Shown here one piece after another: positions 1 through 8,304 of a stretch of 35,954 nt of DNA. The stretch covers positions 1 through 35,954 of the forward strand of contig JAICWL010000026.1 of the NCBI GenBank assembly GCA_025934835.1, in the 5' to 3' direction. Both the position numbers and the translations under genes were made by a program. The stretch is from Fimbriimonadaceae bacterium (GTDB lineage Bacteria; Armatimonadota; Fimbriimonadia; Fimbriimonadales; Fimbriimonadaceae). How positions within the stretch are numbered: position 1 is the stretch's first letter; each line of letters opens with the position of its first letter. The notes below the pieces were generated by a model. The model searched no databases, was not told where the DNA came from, and saw nothing but the letters and a program-made list of their open reading frames with translations.

Positions 1-1
1 C

Positions 2-1276
2 CGCGTGTCGGCGAGTGGTGAGACGCAGGAGCAGTCGTCGAGCTTTAGGCTGCAACTATGGAAAAGTGCCGCCGATCTGATCCGCATGAACCCCGTTGGT
101 TACGGGCTCGGCACGTACGCGTTCGAATCTGGCAGGCCGGGAAGGACCACGCAGACGAAGCTGGCGCACAATGCCTACCTGCAGCTTGGCGCGGAGGCGA
201 GCGTCGCCGCGCCTTTGGTCCTGTTGGCGCTGCTGGGCTACTGGTTCTATCTCATGCTTCGGCGACCCGGCTCGGCCCCACCCGAGCAGTCGATCTTGCG
301 AGCCGAAATCACAGCGGCGGTGGCGGCGATCGCCGTGCACAGCTTCGTGGACAGCGACTTCTACTACTTCGGCATCGGTCTTTGCGTATTCATTTTGCTT
401 GGCGTCGGGCTTTTGGTTGCTTCCGATGCCGTCGCCCCCGAGTCGTTGCCCGCGCCTTTCCGCAGGCTCTGCGCGGCGATGGCGGTGGTCGTTTGGGTCG
501 CGTTCCTATACGGCGGAGTAATCGAGACTTTAAAAGCCGAGTTGCGAGGCAACGCACTCACAGGGAACTTAGCGGATGCCAAATCGAATGCCGAGGCCCT
601 GGCGGCTATAGCGGGTATCGACGGCGAGGCATGGGAACTCCGCTCCCAGCTAGAACCCACTGCGACGGCGATCGAATCCGATCTGGAGAACGCCGTCCAG
701 CTCGCGCCTAGCACGAGGAACATGCGGCAGCTTGCGGCCATTCAGCAAAGGCTGGGCAAGCCGGCAACCGCGTACGCCACGCTCGTCCGCGCGTTGGATA
801 CCGATCCGAACAATCTGCTGACTCTGAGTCAGATTATGCGGCTCGAACAGGACGCCGGCGACCGCGACCAGGCAACGAAATACGCCACGAGGCTCGTAGG
901 GGTCGAGTCGACCGACTATTTCAAGACGCGCAGTATTCCGGAGGTCGAGCCCACGGAGACGTACGCAGCGCGCGTATATCTCGCCCGCAATGCCTCGAGT
1001 CCCAAGGAAGCCGTGTCTCTCTTGGCGCCGGCGGTAGCCGGATACCAGGATTACCTGCACACCACCTGGCCGCTCGTTCAGCGGACGGCCAAAGGGGAGC
1101 TGCAGGCGAATTATGCCGGTGAGACGTTGGCCAAAGCCGAGGAGCATCTTCGGGAAGGAGAGGCTTCGGCTCACCTGCTGAGCGCCGCCTATCGGTCGGT
1201 GGGCGACTCGGCGGACGCATCCAAGGCCGATGCCGCCGCGCGGGACTTCGAGCTGGCACTCGATTCGGCCAAGTAG
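2..1276 (+). CDS. O-antigen ligase/polymerase-like membrane protein with TPR-like tail (5' partial)
   Basis: The reading frame is already open at the window edge, so the N-terminus lies upstream; the GTG at 5 is only the first possible start inside the window. The visible part begins with the signature of the Wzy/WaaL (O-antigen ligase) family: an R-x-x-LW-x-x-A stretch, NPVGYGLGTY and a conserved AHNAYLQLGAE (residues 54-64 from the GTG). Membrane segments follow at about 66-85, 120-140 and 155-173. From about 190 on the protein is soluble, alanine-rich and helical, with TPR-like spacing (about 230-300). Members of this family join or polymerise lipid-linked glycans on the periplasmic face of the inner membrane. 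Ligase versus polymerase cannot be decided here. Its last 88 nt overlap the 3' end of the convergent PBP2 gene. Confidence 0.72.
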   Translation, partial: RVSASGETQEQSSSFRLQLWKSAADLIRMNPVGYGLGTYAFESGRPGRTTQTKLAHNAYLQLGAEASVAAPLVLLALLGYWFYLMLRRPGSAPPEQSILRAEITAAVAAIAVHSFVDSDFYYFGIGLCVFILLGVGLLVASDAVAPESLPAPFRRLCAAMAVVVWVAFLYGGVIETLKAELRGNALTGNLADAKSNAEALAAIAGIDGEAWELRSQLEPTATAIESDLENAVQLAPSTRNMRQLAAIQQRLGKPATAYATLVRALDTDPNNLLTLSQIMRLEQDAGDRDQATKYATRLVGVESTDYFKTRSIPEVEPTETYAARVYLARNASSPKEAVSLLAPAVAGYQDYLHTTWPLVQRTAKGELQANYAGETLAKAEEHLREGEASAHLLSAAYRSVGDSADASKADAAARDFELALDSAK

Positions 1277-3027
1277 CGCTGCACGATCTGGCGGGCGATC
1301 GGCGCCGAGATTTCGCCGCCGTGGCCGGCGGATTCTGCCAGAACGCAAATGGCGATCTTGGGGTCGTCGGCCGGAGCAAATCCCACGAACCAGCTATGAG
1401 TCCGCTTTGCCTTTCCGTGCTCGGCGCTGCCGGTCTTTCCGCCCCAGCGCAAACCGGGAATCTGCGCGCTTCGAGCGGTGCCTCCGTCGATCACGCCCAC
1501 CAGGGCGTTCTTGAGCGTGGACCAGAAATGGGCGCTCGCCGGCACGCGATGAAGCTGCTGGGCCAGAGTCACCTTTTCGACTTTGCCGGTGGGTGAGCGC
1601 ACCGAACGGACGAGGTGAGGAACGTAGCTGACTCCGTTATTCGCCACGAGCGCCATAAGGTTTGCCATTTGCAGGGGCGTGGCACGAGTTTCCCCTTGGC
1701 CGATAGCCATGTTGAGCGTATCGCCCTGATACCAGAGGGCCGGCTTCCGATGTTTGGCGATCCAGGCGTCCGTGGGGACCAGGCCGGAGCTCTCGCCGGC
1801 GATTTCGATTCCCGTTCTTTGGTTCAGGCCCACGTCTAGCGCTGCTTTGCGCAGGGCATCTCCGCCTACCCGGTGCCCCAAGGTGTAGAAGTATGTGTTG
1901 CAGGAGACCTGGAGCGCCCGGTTGAACGAGACGCTTCCATGATGGCCAAGACACTTGAAGAACCGGTTCCCAAGTTGGTAGCCGCCATTACAGAAAACGG
2001 ACCATCGCGTGTCGAAGTCTTTGGCCTCCCAAGCGGCGAGCGAGGTCACAATCTTGAAAGTGGAGCCGGGAGAGTATGCCGAGCTTATCGCTCGGTCCAA
2101 CAGTGGATAGTCCTTATCCGACTGCAGCGCCGCCCAATCGTCCGCCGATATCCCACCCTCGAACATTTTGAGGTCGAAGCTGGGATTGCTGACCAGGCAA
2201 AGCACTTCGCCGTTTCTCGGGTCGACTGCCGCGATGCCGCCTACTAGGTGCTCGTGCTCCATCAGCCCGTGTGCCATCTGCTGGAGCTTGGCGTCGATGG
2301 TCGCGGTGAGCCTATTCCCCGGTGTCGGATTGTCTCGTCCGAGCACTCGGAGCGGGCGGCCCTTGGCGTCGACTTCGACGCGCTCTGCGCCGGCTTCGCC
2401 CATAAGGTCGGTCTCGTACGCCTTTTCCAGCCCCGACTTCCCGACGATATCGGATGGCTCTAGGCCTGCTTTCTGGACCCTCTCGATCTCCTTCTGATTC
2501 GGGATGCCTACATACCCCAGCAGATGTGAAAAGCTGACGGTGTCCGGGTAGTAGCGCACCGGCTCGGTGGAGACTCCGACGCCCGGCAGGTCCTCTCCCG
2601 ACTCGGCGATTTGCGTCCCCTGCTCGATCGTCGCGCCCGTGAAGATGGGCAACGGAAGCGATGCGGGCCATTGGGCCGCCTTGATCTTTCGGGCGAGCTT
2701 TTTGGGGTCGGCATGAAGGATCGCGGCCACGTTATCGAGAACCCATGGGTACTTCTTCAACACCCCCGGCTTGATCGTAATCGTGATCTCGGACCGAACG
2801 CCCGCGATCAGCACTCCGTGCCGATCGACGATCGAGCCTCGCGGGGCGCTCAATGGCACGCTCTTGGATCTCGTCGCCTCCGCCCGGTCGCTGAGCGCCG
2901 CCGAGAGGACGACCTGGAAATACCAGAGCCTCAGAAAGATCACCACGAGCGCTGCAGCCAGCACCACCGGGAACAGCAGCAGCCGCACACTGATCTCTGG
3001 CTTGCTGGGGACGTGAATCACCGACAT
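1189..3027 (-). CDS. mrdA: Penicillin-binding protein 2 (class B PBP, peptidoglycan D,D-transpeptidase)
   Basis: A class B PBP that cross-links peptidoglycan during cell elongation, anchored by one N-terminal membrane helix (residues 15-37). The dimerisation domain contains the family marker APRGSIVDRHG (61-71). The transpeptidase domain has all three active-site motifs: S-T-F-K at 322-325 with nucleophile Ser322, S-C-N at 375-377 and K-T-G-S at 531-534. The length of 612 aa is normal for MrdA/PBP2. The start ATG at 3027 lies 58 nt after the PBP1A stop on the same strand, so the two PBPs are probably co-transcribed. The C-terminal tail after residue 590 is Ser/Ala-rich and its coding sequence overlaps the convergent gene by 88 nt. 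An FtsI/PBP3 identity is less likely because no division-gene context is present. Confidence 0.93.
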   Translation of the reverse strand: MSVIHVPSKPEISVRLLLFPVVLAAALVVIFLRLWYFQVVLSAALSDRAEATRSKSVPLSAPRGSIVDRHGVLIAGVRSEITITIKPGVLKKYPWVLDNVAAILHADPKKLARKIKAAQWPASLPLPIFTGATIEQGTQIAESGEDLPGVGVSTEPVRYYPDTVSFSHLLGYVGIPNQKEIERVQKAGLEPSDIVGKSGLEKAYETDLMGEAGAERVEVDAKGRPLRVLGRDNPTPGNRLTATIDAKLQQMAHGLMEHEHLVGGIAAVDPRNGEVLCLVSNPSFDLKMFEGGISADDWAALQSDKDYPLLDRAISSAYSPGSTFKIVTSLAAWEAKDFDTRWSVFCNGGYQLGNRFFKCLGHHGSVSFNRALQVSCNTYFYTLGHRVGGDALRKAALDVGLNQRTGIEIAGESSGLVPTDAWIAKHRKPALWYQGDTLNMAIGQGETRATPLQMANLMALVANNGVSYVPHLVRSVRSPTGKVEKVTLAQQLHRVPASAHFWSTLKNALVGVIDGGTARSAQIPGLRWGGKTGSAEHGKAKRTHSWFVGFAPADDPKIAICVLAESAGHGGEISAPIARQIVQRYLAESSASSKSRAAASALDASAESPTDR

Positions 3028-3085
3028 GGACTGAAAGGGCGTCGATTCGCGCCCGTCAAGGATTTATACGCGCCGCGCAGTCGGG

Positions 3086-5401
3086 TTACCCGCCCGGGCC
3101 GTGCAGACGGCAACGCTGTTTCGGCTCGGTGCCTCGGCGGAAGGTTTTCACGACCGTCTCGGGGCAGTAAGGCGTGGCGCGAAGCCCCGTGTCCGCGCAC
3201 ACTTCGACCTGGATTGTGTCGGCTGAGTCGTCTCTCGGTCGCGCCGGCGCGCGGCGCGCCTGCCCTTGGGGCTTATCGTTGGGCGCAGGGTACAAGCCGT
3301 CCGGAACAGGATTGTTTGTATCTGCGGGAGGGTTGTCCCTGGGCGACGAGGGCGGAATGTTGACGGGCTTTTGGTCTTCCGGCCGCGGGCCGTCATCCTG
3401 GGGCACCACGGGCACATCGGGCGCTGGGCCGCGAGAATCGTCGACGGTCGGTCTCGGGCGCTGAGGAGGCGAAGCTTCGGCCACGGCCGGCACTGACACG
3501 GTCGTCGCAAAGTGCTCGTGGGCGACCTTCATGATCCCTTCCCAGATGAGCACCGTCACAGTGCCGCCGAACACACCGCGCTGCATGGGCTCGTACTTCG
3601 CGACGCCATGCTTCTCCATGTGCTCGTTCGCGATCCAGCCGATACCGATCAGGCCATCGGTATATCCGCAGAACCAGGCGTCCAACGCGGAGTTCGTCGT
3701 ACCGGTCTTGCCCCGAGCGTTCGGCACGTCCCGGGCTCGGGTGCCTGTGCCGCTCTCGACGACGTCGCGCATCAACTGATCGATCTCACCGGCGGCAGTG
3801 GGATCGAACACGTTGTAATAGATTTGGGGCTGGTACGACTTGATGATCTCGCCGTCGGGGCCCTGGATCTGGCTGATCGGATACGGATGAATCCGATTGC
3901 CCCGGAGCATGAAGACCGAGTAGCCCTCCGCCATTTCGAGCGGATTGACGGCGCTCGACCCGATCGCGAGCGGAAGGTATGGCGCGAGCTCTGATTTGAA
4001 TCCGAAGCTGTCGTGCGCATAGCTCACGACCGTCTTCGGGCCAACGGCTTCCATGACATGGATCGCCGGGATATTGACCGAAAGCTTGAACGCGGTCTCC
4101 ATCGGCAGGTAGCCGCCGTAGTGGCCGCCGGAGTTTCGCGGGTCCCATGTGCGGCCGATGTTGTCCACGGTGTGGATGGGCTCGTTCGAAATCATTTGGC
4201 CGAACCTGACCGCGCCGGTCGCGAGCGCAGTGCCGTAAACGAACGGCTTGAACGAGGAGCCGGGCTGCCTATGCCCGTTCTCGATCATGTTGTACTGGTT
4301 GCGATTGAAATCTACTCCGCCGACCTCGCACAGGATCTTGCCATCTTTGTCTACACAAACGAACGCCCCAGTGGTGACTCGGTCCGCCCGATGCTGCGCG
4401 ACGACCGTTCGGACGACGTTCTCAGCCGTGCGCTGAAGGTTTATGTCGAGCGTCGTTTGGATTCGGTAGCCGCCCTGCTTCAGGTCCAGCGTGGGAAACT
4501 CGTCGTGAAGCACGTCGAGCACGTGGTGCACGAAGTAGCGGGCGGAGCCCGCCGGGTAAGACGCCGTGGTCTGAGGAGGATGGGGGTTGATGTGGGGCTT
4601 CTCGGCGATCGCCTTGTCGTATTGCGGCTTGGTGATCATCGCTTCGTCGAGCATGATCCCGAGCACGATATCCCGGTTCGCCACAGCGGCTTTTATGTCG
4701 CGGATCGGGTTCTCGCGGCTCGGCGAGCGAACGCACCTGGCGAGCATGGCGGCCTCGCCGAGCGTCAGCTTTTCAACCGGCTTGTTGAAATAAACTTCGG
4801 ACGCCGCCCCTATGCCGTAGGCGTTCTCGCCGAAGAACACCTGATTCAAGTAAATCTCGAGGATCTGGTCCTTCGTAAGGTGGTTCTCGATGGCGCATGC
4901 GGTGGCGATGTCCCGCACCTTTCGGGGAAGCGACTTGTCGCTGCCGTTGTACAGCCTCTTTGCGAGCTGCATCGTGATCGTGCTGCCGCCCTGGGCGAGC
5001 CTTCCTTCGCGCGCGACCGTAAAAGCGGCGCGCGCGAGGCCCACGGGGTCAACGCCACTGTGGCTATAAAATCGGCGGTCTTCGGCCGCGATCATGGCAT
5101 TCCGGACGAATTCGGGAACTTCGCTCAGATGAACCACACGCCGGTTCTGGCTGCTGACCCGGTAGAGCACGACCCCGTTTCGGTCGACGATGACGCTGGG
5201 CGGCACCATGAACTGGCTCACGCGGTCGTCCAGGCTGCTCATCGAATCTTCTGCCTTGCGGTAGGCGCCCAAAAAGATCAGAAATAGGGCGGCAAAGCAC
5301 GCGAGGAAGATGATCGTGCCGAACGCGATGACCTGCTTGGTCCGGCGCACCCATTTGGGCCGTTGCCTCGTGCGATTGCGGGCGTTGGTTATCGCGGCCA
5401 C
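3086..5401 (-). CDS. mrcA: Penicillin-binding protein 1A (bifunctional class A PBP)
   Basis: A bifunctional glycan-chain polymerase and cross-linker. It has a basic N-terminus, one membrane helix (about 24-46), then a GT51 glycosyltransferase domain with the catalytic motif EDRRFYSHSGVD (Glu107) and GGSTITMQLAK (138-148). The transpeptidase domain carries S-S-F-K at 382-385, S-V-N at 441-443 and K-T-G-T-T at 565-569. Residues about 640-725 form a proline-rich linker. The C-terminus is a short Cys-containing cap (about 730-771, C-x-D-T-G-L and C-P-E-T) common in class A PBPs. The start is a GTG at 5401, chosen because the helix and N-terminus fit and no upstream alternative was preferred. It begins 25 nt after the RseB-like gene, placing it at the end of the sigma/anti-sigma/RseB run. 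Confidence 0.93.
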   Translation of the reverse strand: MAAITNARNRTRQRPKWVRRTKQVIAFGTIIFLACFAALFLIFLGAYRKAEDSMSSLDDRVSQFMVPPSVIVDRNGVVLYRVSSQNRRVVHLSEVPEFVRNAMIAAEDRRFYSHSGVDPVGLARAAFTVAREGRLAQGGSTITMQLAKRLYNGSDKSLPRKVRDIATACAIENHLTKDQILEIYLNQVFFGENAYGIGAASEVYFNKPVEKLTLGEAAMLARCVRSPSRENPIRDIKAAVANRDIVLGIMLDEAMITKPQYDKAIAEKPHINPHPPQTTASYPAGSARYFVHHVLDVLHDEFPTLDLKQGGYRIQTTLDINLQRTAENVVRTVVAQHRADRVTTGAFVCVDKDGKILCEVGGVDFNRNQYNMIENGHRQPGSSFKPFVYGTALATGAVRFGQMISNEPIHTVDNIGRTWDPRNSGGHYGGYLPMETAFKLSVNIPAIHVMEAVGPKTVVSYAHDSFGFKSELAPYLPLAIGSSAVNPLEMAEGYSVFMLRGNRIHPYPISQIQGPDGEIIKSYQPQIYYNVFDPTAAGEIDQLMRDVVESGTGTRARDVPNARGKTGTTNSALDAWFCGYTDGLIGIGWIANEHMEKHGVAKYEPMQRGVFGGTVTVLIWEGIMKVAHEHFATTVSVPAVAEASPPQRPRPTVDDSRGPAPDVPVVPQDDGPRPEDQKPVNIPPSSPRDNPPADTNNPVPDGLYPAPNDKPQGQARRAPARPRDDSADTIQVEVCADTGLRATPYCPETVVKTFRRGTEPKQRCRLHGPGG

Positions 5402-5426
5402 AACTAAGTATAACTTGCGGGGCCTG

Positions 5427-6386
5427 TTAGCCCGTTCCGGGTCCCAGGGAGGCGGCCAGCCTATCGAGGCCCTCTTGCCCTGCTCTGCCGACGATGGCGT
5501 AGGTTCTGCCGCCGGACTGCCACGAATAGATCTGAAAGTCTCGACGGTTAAAATGCTTCAGACTCGACGAATCCAGGGACGGAGGCAGCTCGAACAGCGA
5601 CAGCCGCCCTTTGGAGGACGAGTACGTCTCCATCAGCACCGCCTGGCCCTCCACGTGCGCGATTTGACTATGCTCGAGAGCGTAGCCGGTGGACGCCGGA
5701 AGCATGGCGAAATCGAAGCCGTTTTCGGCCGCGATTTTGCTCAGTTTGTCCGTAGGGGTGACGATTTGCGCGCCTTTGTGGACCAGCTCGAAATAGTGGT
5801 GGCCGAGGCGGGCTTTCGGCACGAAAGACTCGAATTCGAAAAAGCCCACGGGCGAGCCGGACTTATCGAAGACGCTCCGCTTGAGAACCGCGCCGGTCGA
5901 AGGATCGATGAACATCTTCTGGACGAGGTTCCCGTACCCGTCGAGCACCATCACCTGGGTGGAGTCGCGGCCGGCGACCCGCTCCGGTGAGCCGGTCGCG
6001 AATTTGAGCATGCGCGAGCCCCCGCGCTCGACCATGCGAACGAGTCTGGCGTAAGTTTCCTCGCGCCTCGGCGGCGACACTTCGATGGTGTTGCGGTCTG
6101 GGAAGAAATGCTTGCGCCAACTCGGACCTTCGACGATGATTTGTCCTGCGAAGCGCGAGCCGGCGGGGAACTCGATGCGAGTCCACTTGCCGGACCTGTA
6201 GACGATCTCGGTATGACGATCGGCCTTGCCGTTGTGTTGAAACTCGACGATGCGCTTGCCGACGTAGCAAAGATGGGGCCCCGCATGGACGGCCTTTGCA
6301 AGAGCGGCAGGAACATCCTGGAATTCGGCAGCGGCGAGGCCGCAGACGGCGGCAAGGCCCGCGAACAGAGCGAGCCCGCGCGTCAT
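5427..6386 (-). CDS. rseB: RseB/MucB-like periplasmic regulator of an ECF sigma factor
   Basis: A secreted protein with a signal peptide (residues 1-20, ending CGLAAA). The N-terminal half resembles the LolA-like lipid-binding fold of MucB/RseB: short repeated beta-strands, W-T-R-I-E-F, then D-P-S-T-G-A-V-L-K-R at about 170. The family binds mislocalised lipoprotein or LPS-type signals in the periplasm and shields the anti-sigma factor from proteolysis. The assignment rests as much on context as on sequence: its ATG overlaps the stop of the anti-sigma gene by 4 nt (ATGA), and that gene in turn overlaps the sigma gene, reproducing the rpoE-rseA-rseB order. At 319 aa it matches E. coli RseB. 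An unrelated LolA-like lipoprotein carrier is the alternative. Confidence 0.75.
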   Translation of the reverse strand: MTRGLALFAGLAAVCGLAAAEFQDVPAALAKAVHAGPHLCYVGKRIVEFQHNGKADRHTEIVYRSGKWTRIEFPAGSRFAGQIIVEGPSWRKHFFPDRNTIEVSPPRREETYARLVRMVERGGSRMLKFATGSPERVAGRDSTQVMVLDGYGNLVQKMFIDPSTGAVLKRSVFDKSGSPVGFFEFESFVPKARLGHHYFELVHKGAQIVTPTDKLSKIAAENGFDFAMLPASTGYALEHSQIAHVEGQAVLMETYSSSKGRLSLFELPPSLDSSSLKHFNRRDFQIYSWQSGGRTYAIVGRAGQEGLDRLAASLGPGTG

Positions 6387-6832
6387 AGAAGCTCGAGATC
6401 CGAATCGCTGATGTTGCCATGCTGCGCCGACGACTCGGACACCTCGGTGGGCGCGAGGCCGGAGCCGGCAACATCCGATACGAACACGGCTTCCTGGTGG
6501 GCGTTCACAAGCTCGGAAGCCAAGTCAGGTGCGGGCCGCGAGACGACGGGCCCGGTCGGCTGGCCGATGCCGGGAGCTTGCGAGCCAGTGCGGCCGAGCA
6601 TCATGAATGCGAGCGCGCAGGCGGCGCTGAGAGCCAAAGATGGCGCTGTGATATTCCAAAATCGGCGTACGCGCCGGCGGCTTGCCGCGGCTTTGTTCAA
6701 TTTCTCGTTCAGCTCACTGCGCCAAGCGAGGCTCACAGGCTCCTCAGGCAAGTCTCGCACCAAAGCGCGTACGACCTGCTGGCCCGACTCTTCGAGCCGC
6801 TCGTCTATTCGGTCCGGCCCCATAGGTTTCAT
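6383..6832 (-). CDS. Single-pass membrane anti-sigma factor (RseA position)
   Basis: A 149-aa protein with an acidic and helical N-terminal cytoplasmic part (residues 1-50), an Arg-rich stretch just before one hydrophobic helix (about 62-81), and a low-complexity Ala/Ser/Pro periplasmic tail. This is the topology of RseA-type anti-sigma factors. The H-x3-C-x2-C zinc motif of the ZAS class is absent, so it is an RseA-like or unclassified type. The call depends mainly on position: its start overlaps the sigma-factor stop (ATGA) and its stop overlaps the RseB-like start (ATGA), which implies translational coupling and fixed stoichiometry. A second in-frame ATG three codons downstream could also be used. 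Confidence 0.7.
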   Translation of the reverse strand: MKPMGPDRIDERLEESGQQVVRALVRDLPEEPVSLAWRSELNEKLNKAAASRRRVRRFWNITAPSLALSAACALAFMMLGRTGSQAPGIGQPTGPVVSRPAPDLASELVNAHQEAVFVSDVAGSGLAPTEVSESSAQHGNISDSDLELL

Positions 6833-7455
6833 TGTCCGTTATCTCCTTCGAGATATGCTTTCACGACGTTTTGCAGATGCGCCCTCGCGAGAAACAGTCG
6901 GCTTTTCACCGTTCCGACGGGCACTCCCAGAAGTTGAGCAACCTCATCGTATGCCATATCTTCCCGATCGTGCAACAGCAAAACGCTTCTCAGTTTGTCG
7001 CTCATCGAGCGAATTCCTTCTTCCACGACATCCATTAGCTCGGATTGGAGCGCGAGTTGGTCGGGTTGCCATCTGACATCCGAAACATCGATCTCTTCTC
7101 CGAACTCCTGATCCGCCAGTCCCACTTGCGTTGGTGTGCGCTCGACTTTGCGTGCCCTATCGACGCACAAGTGATAGGCGATCCGAAACAGCCATGTCCT
7201 TACCGAACTCCTTGCGTCGAACCTGCCGAAATTCTGGTAGGCGCGAATGAACACCTCTTGTGTAATGTCGGCTGCCTCTTCGGCGTTCGGCACCATGCGC
7301 TTGACGAACCCGAATACTCGATTCTGATACAAATCGATCAGCTGTCCGAACGCCTCGACGTCTTGCCGTCGGCAACGTTCTATGATGGCGGCCTCAGATC
7401 CGTTCTGGTCCGTCCGTCGTTCGCTCAATCTAGTTGCCCCAAGGCAGAGTTCCAT
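6829..7455 (-). CDS. rpoE: ECF (sigma-E-like) RNA polymerase sigma factor
   Basis: A two-domain ECF sigma factor that directs RNA polymerase to stress promoters. Region 2 spans about residues 25-100, with the core-binding ITQEVFIRAYQN segment (64-75) and the promoter-melting R-T-W-L-F-R-I-A-Y-H (86-95). Region 4 spans about 145-200, with a helix-turn-helix around MAYDEVAQLLGVPVGTVKSR. The length of 208 aa is normal. It is the first gene of the overlapping sigma/anti-sigma/RseB set. The ATG at 7455 lies only about 11 nt beyond the predicted -10 element, so the mRNA may be nearly leaderless. A TTG eight codons downstream is the alternative start. Confidence 0.9.
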   Translation of the reverse strand: MELCLGATRLSERRTDQNGSEAAIIERCRRQDVEAFGQLIDLYQNRVFGFVKRMVPNAEEAADITQEVFIRAYQNFGRFDARSSVRTWLFRIAYHLCVDRARKVERTPTQVGLADQEFGEEIDVSDVRWQPDQLALQSELMDVVEEGIRSMSDKLRSVLLLHDREDMAYDEVAQLLGVPVGTVKSRLFLARAHLQNVVKAYLEGDNGQ

Positions 7456-7466
7456 GGCTCTGTTGT

Positions 7467-7493
7467 GGAGACGGATGCAAAGGCCAAAAGTTC
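7467..7493 (-). promoter_or_regulatory. ECF/sigma-E-type promoter in front of the sigma-factor operon
   Basis: On the minus strand GAACTT (7493-7488) is followed after exactly 15 nt by GTCTCC (7472-7467). This matches the -35 AACTT core, spacing and -10 GTC of sigma-E-type promoters. Transcription would begin within a few bases of the sigma-gene ATG at 7455. This is the expected arrangement for autoregulation by the encoded sigma factor. Confidence 0.55.
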
Positions 7494-7652
7494 ACCAGCC
7501 GAAATAGCGGATCGGTCGGGAAACCTGTGCAGGTCGCCCGACCGATATTGTTCACGCATTTCGAGTACGCGGGCCGGGACTTCGCCGGTTCCCGATCTCA
7601 CTCCAAGTTTCGAAATCGAGCGGCGAGAGCCGTTCCGCGCCATCGCGTGAGG

Positions 7653-8183
7653 TTAGAGGCGGACGCCGATGTAGAACCCGAAGCCGTTCAATTCGGTCTT
7701 TCCGCTGCCGAAGTAGTGAGCCTCGACGAACACTGGCGTCTGGCCCTGCACCACGGTGTAGCCCAAGCCCACCTGGTACGCGAAGCGAACGTTGTCCTCG
7801 ACTCCCGAGGGGGTGGGCGCCTTGGCGAATCCCACGCCGAGACCGCCCGAGAAGTAGAGCGACCGCGTGGCATCGAGGTAGCCCATGTAGTTAAGCAGGA
7901 CCGGCACGTGGCGATAATCGCCCTTGCCCATGTAGTCGAGTGAAACGGTCAGGGCTCCCGGATTGCCGGCGACTCCGCCGGGTGAAAGGGAGAGGTCCTT
8001 GATCTTGTACTCCGCGCCGAACGCGACCCATGATTGGCCCGCATTATCCCTGGTGTTTGAATCTGTTGGGAAGAACAGTCCTCCGCGCAGGGAAAGCCCG
8101 ACGTTCGAAAGCTGAGCCGATGCAGGCGTGGCAAGCATGACGGCGAGCGCCGCTATTGCCAAACCGGTGATCTTTCGATGCAT
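7653..8183 (-). CDS. Small outer-membrane beta-barrel-like protein, function unknown
   Basis: A 176-aa exported protein with a clear signal peptide (cleavage after ATPASA, about residue 23). The mature part is built of alternating Gly/aromatic/hydrophobic strands (for example LSLRGGLFFP, SLYFSGGLGVGFA, YQVGLGYTVV) and ends in GFYIGVRL, a C-terminal strand typical of small 8-stranded barrels. No catalytic signature is visible. A good Shine-Dalgarno GGAGG lies 6 nt before the ATG. The 5' UTR holds a hairpin at 8210-8225 (GGCTCC, loop GGAA, GGAGCC). It sits 197 nt upstream of the sigma-factor gene on the same strand, a sensible location for an envelope protein, but a regulatory link is only inferred. 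Confidence 0.6.
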   Translation of the reverse strand: MHRKITGLAIAALAVMLATPASAQLSNVGLSLRGGLFFPTDSNTRDNAGQSWVAFGAEYKIKDLSLSPGGVAGNPGALTVSLDYMGKGDYRHVPVLLNYMGYLDATRSLYFSGGLGVGFAKAPTPSGVEDNVRFAYQVGLGYTVVQGQTPVFVEAHYFGSGKTELNGFGFYIGVRL

Positions 8184-8304
8184 ATATCCTCCGTGATCTC
8201 GAAATAGGCTCCGGAAGGAGCCGCAACCATCATAGCACCAGCATCAACACTGCGCATCCGATTCGGGCCACTGCATGCCGCCGCATGCCCTCGGGAGCGC
8301 AATT

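Noticed and set aside
4013..5287. Long plus-strand open frame (424 codons) opposite the PBP1A gene
   Set aside because: It is fully antisense to a PBP1A gene with all catalytic motifs. Its translation is Arg/Val/Leu/Asp-rich without any recognisable domain, as expected for a shadow frame in GC-rich DNA.
5401..5426. TATACT box just before the PBP1A start as a separate promoter
   Set aside because: No acceptable -35 lies 16-18 nt upstream, and transcription would begin inside the start codon. Co-transcription with rseB is simpler, though not proven.
7425..7643. Minus-strand 72-aa ORF overlapping the sigma-factor start
   Set aside because: It contains the predicted sigma promoter and overlaps the sigma gene start. 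There is no ribosome site, and only a vague similarity to short regulatory peptides.
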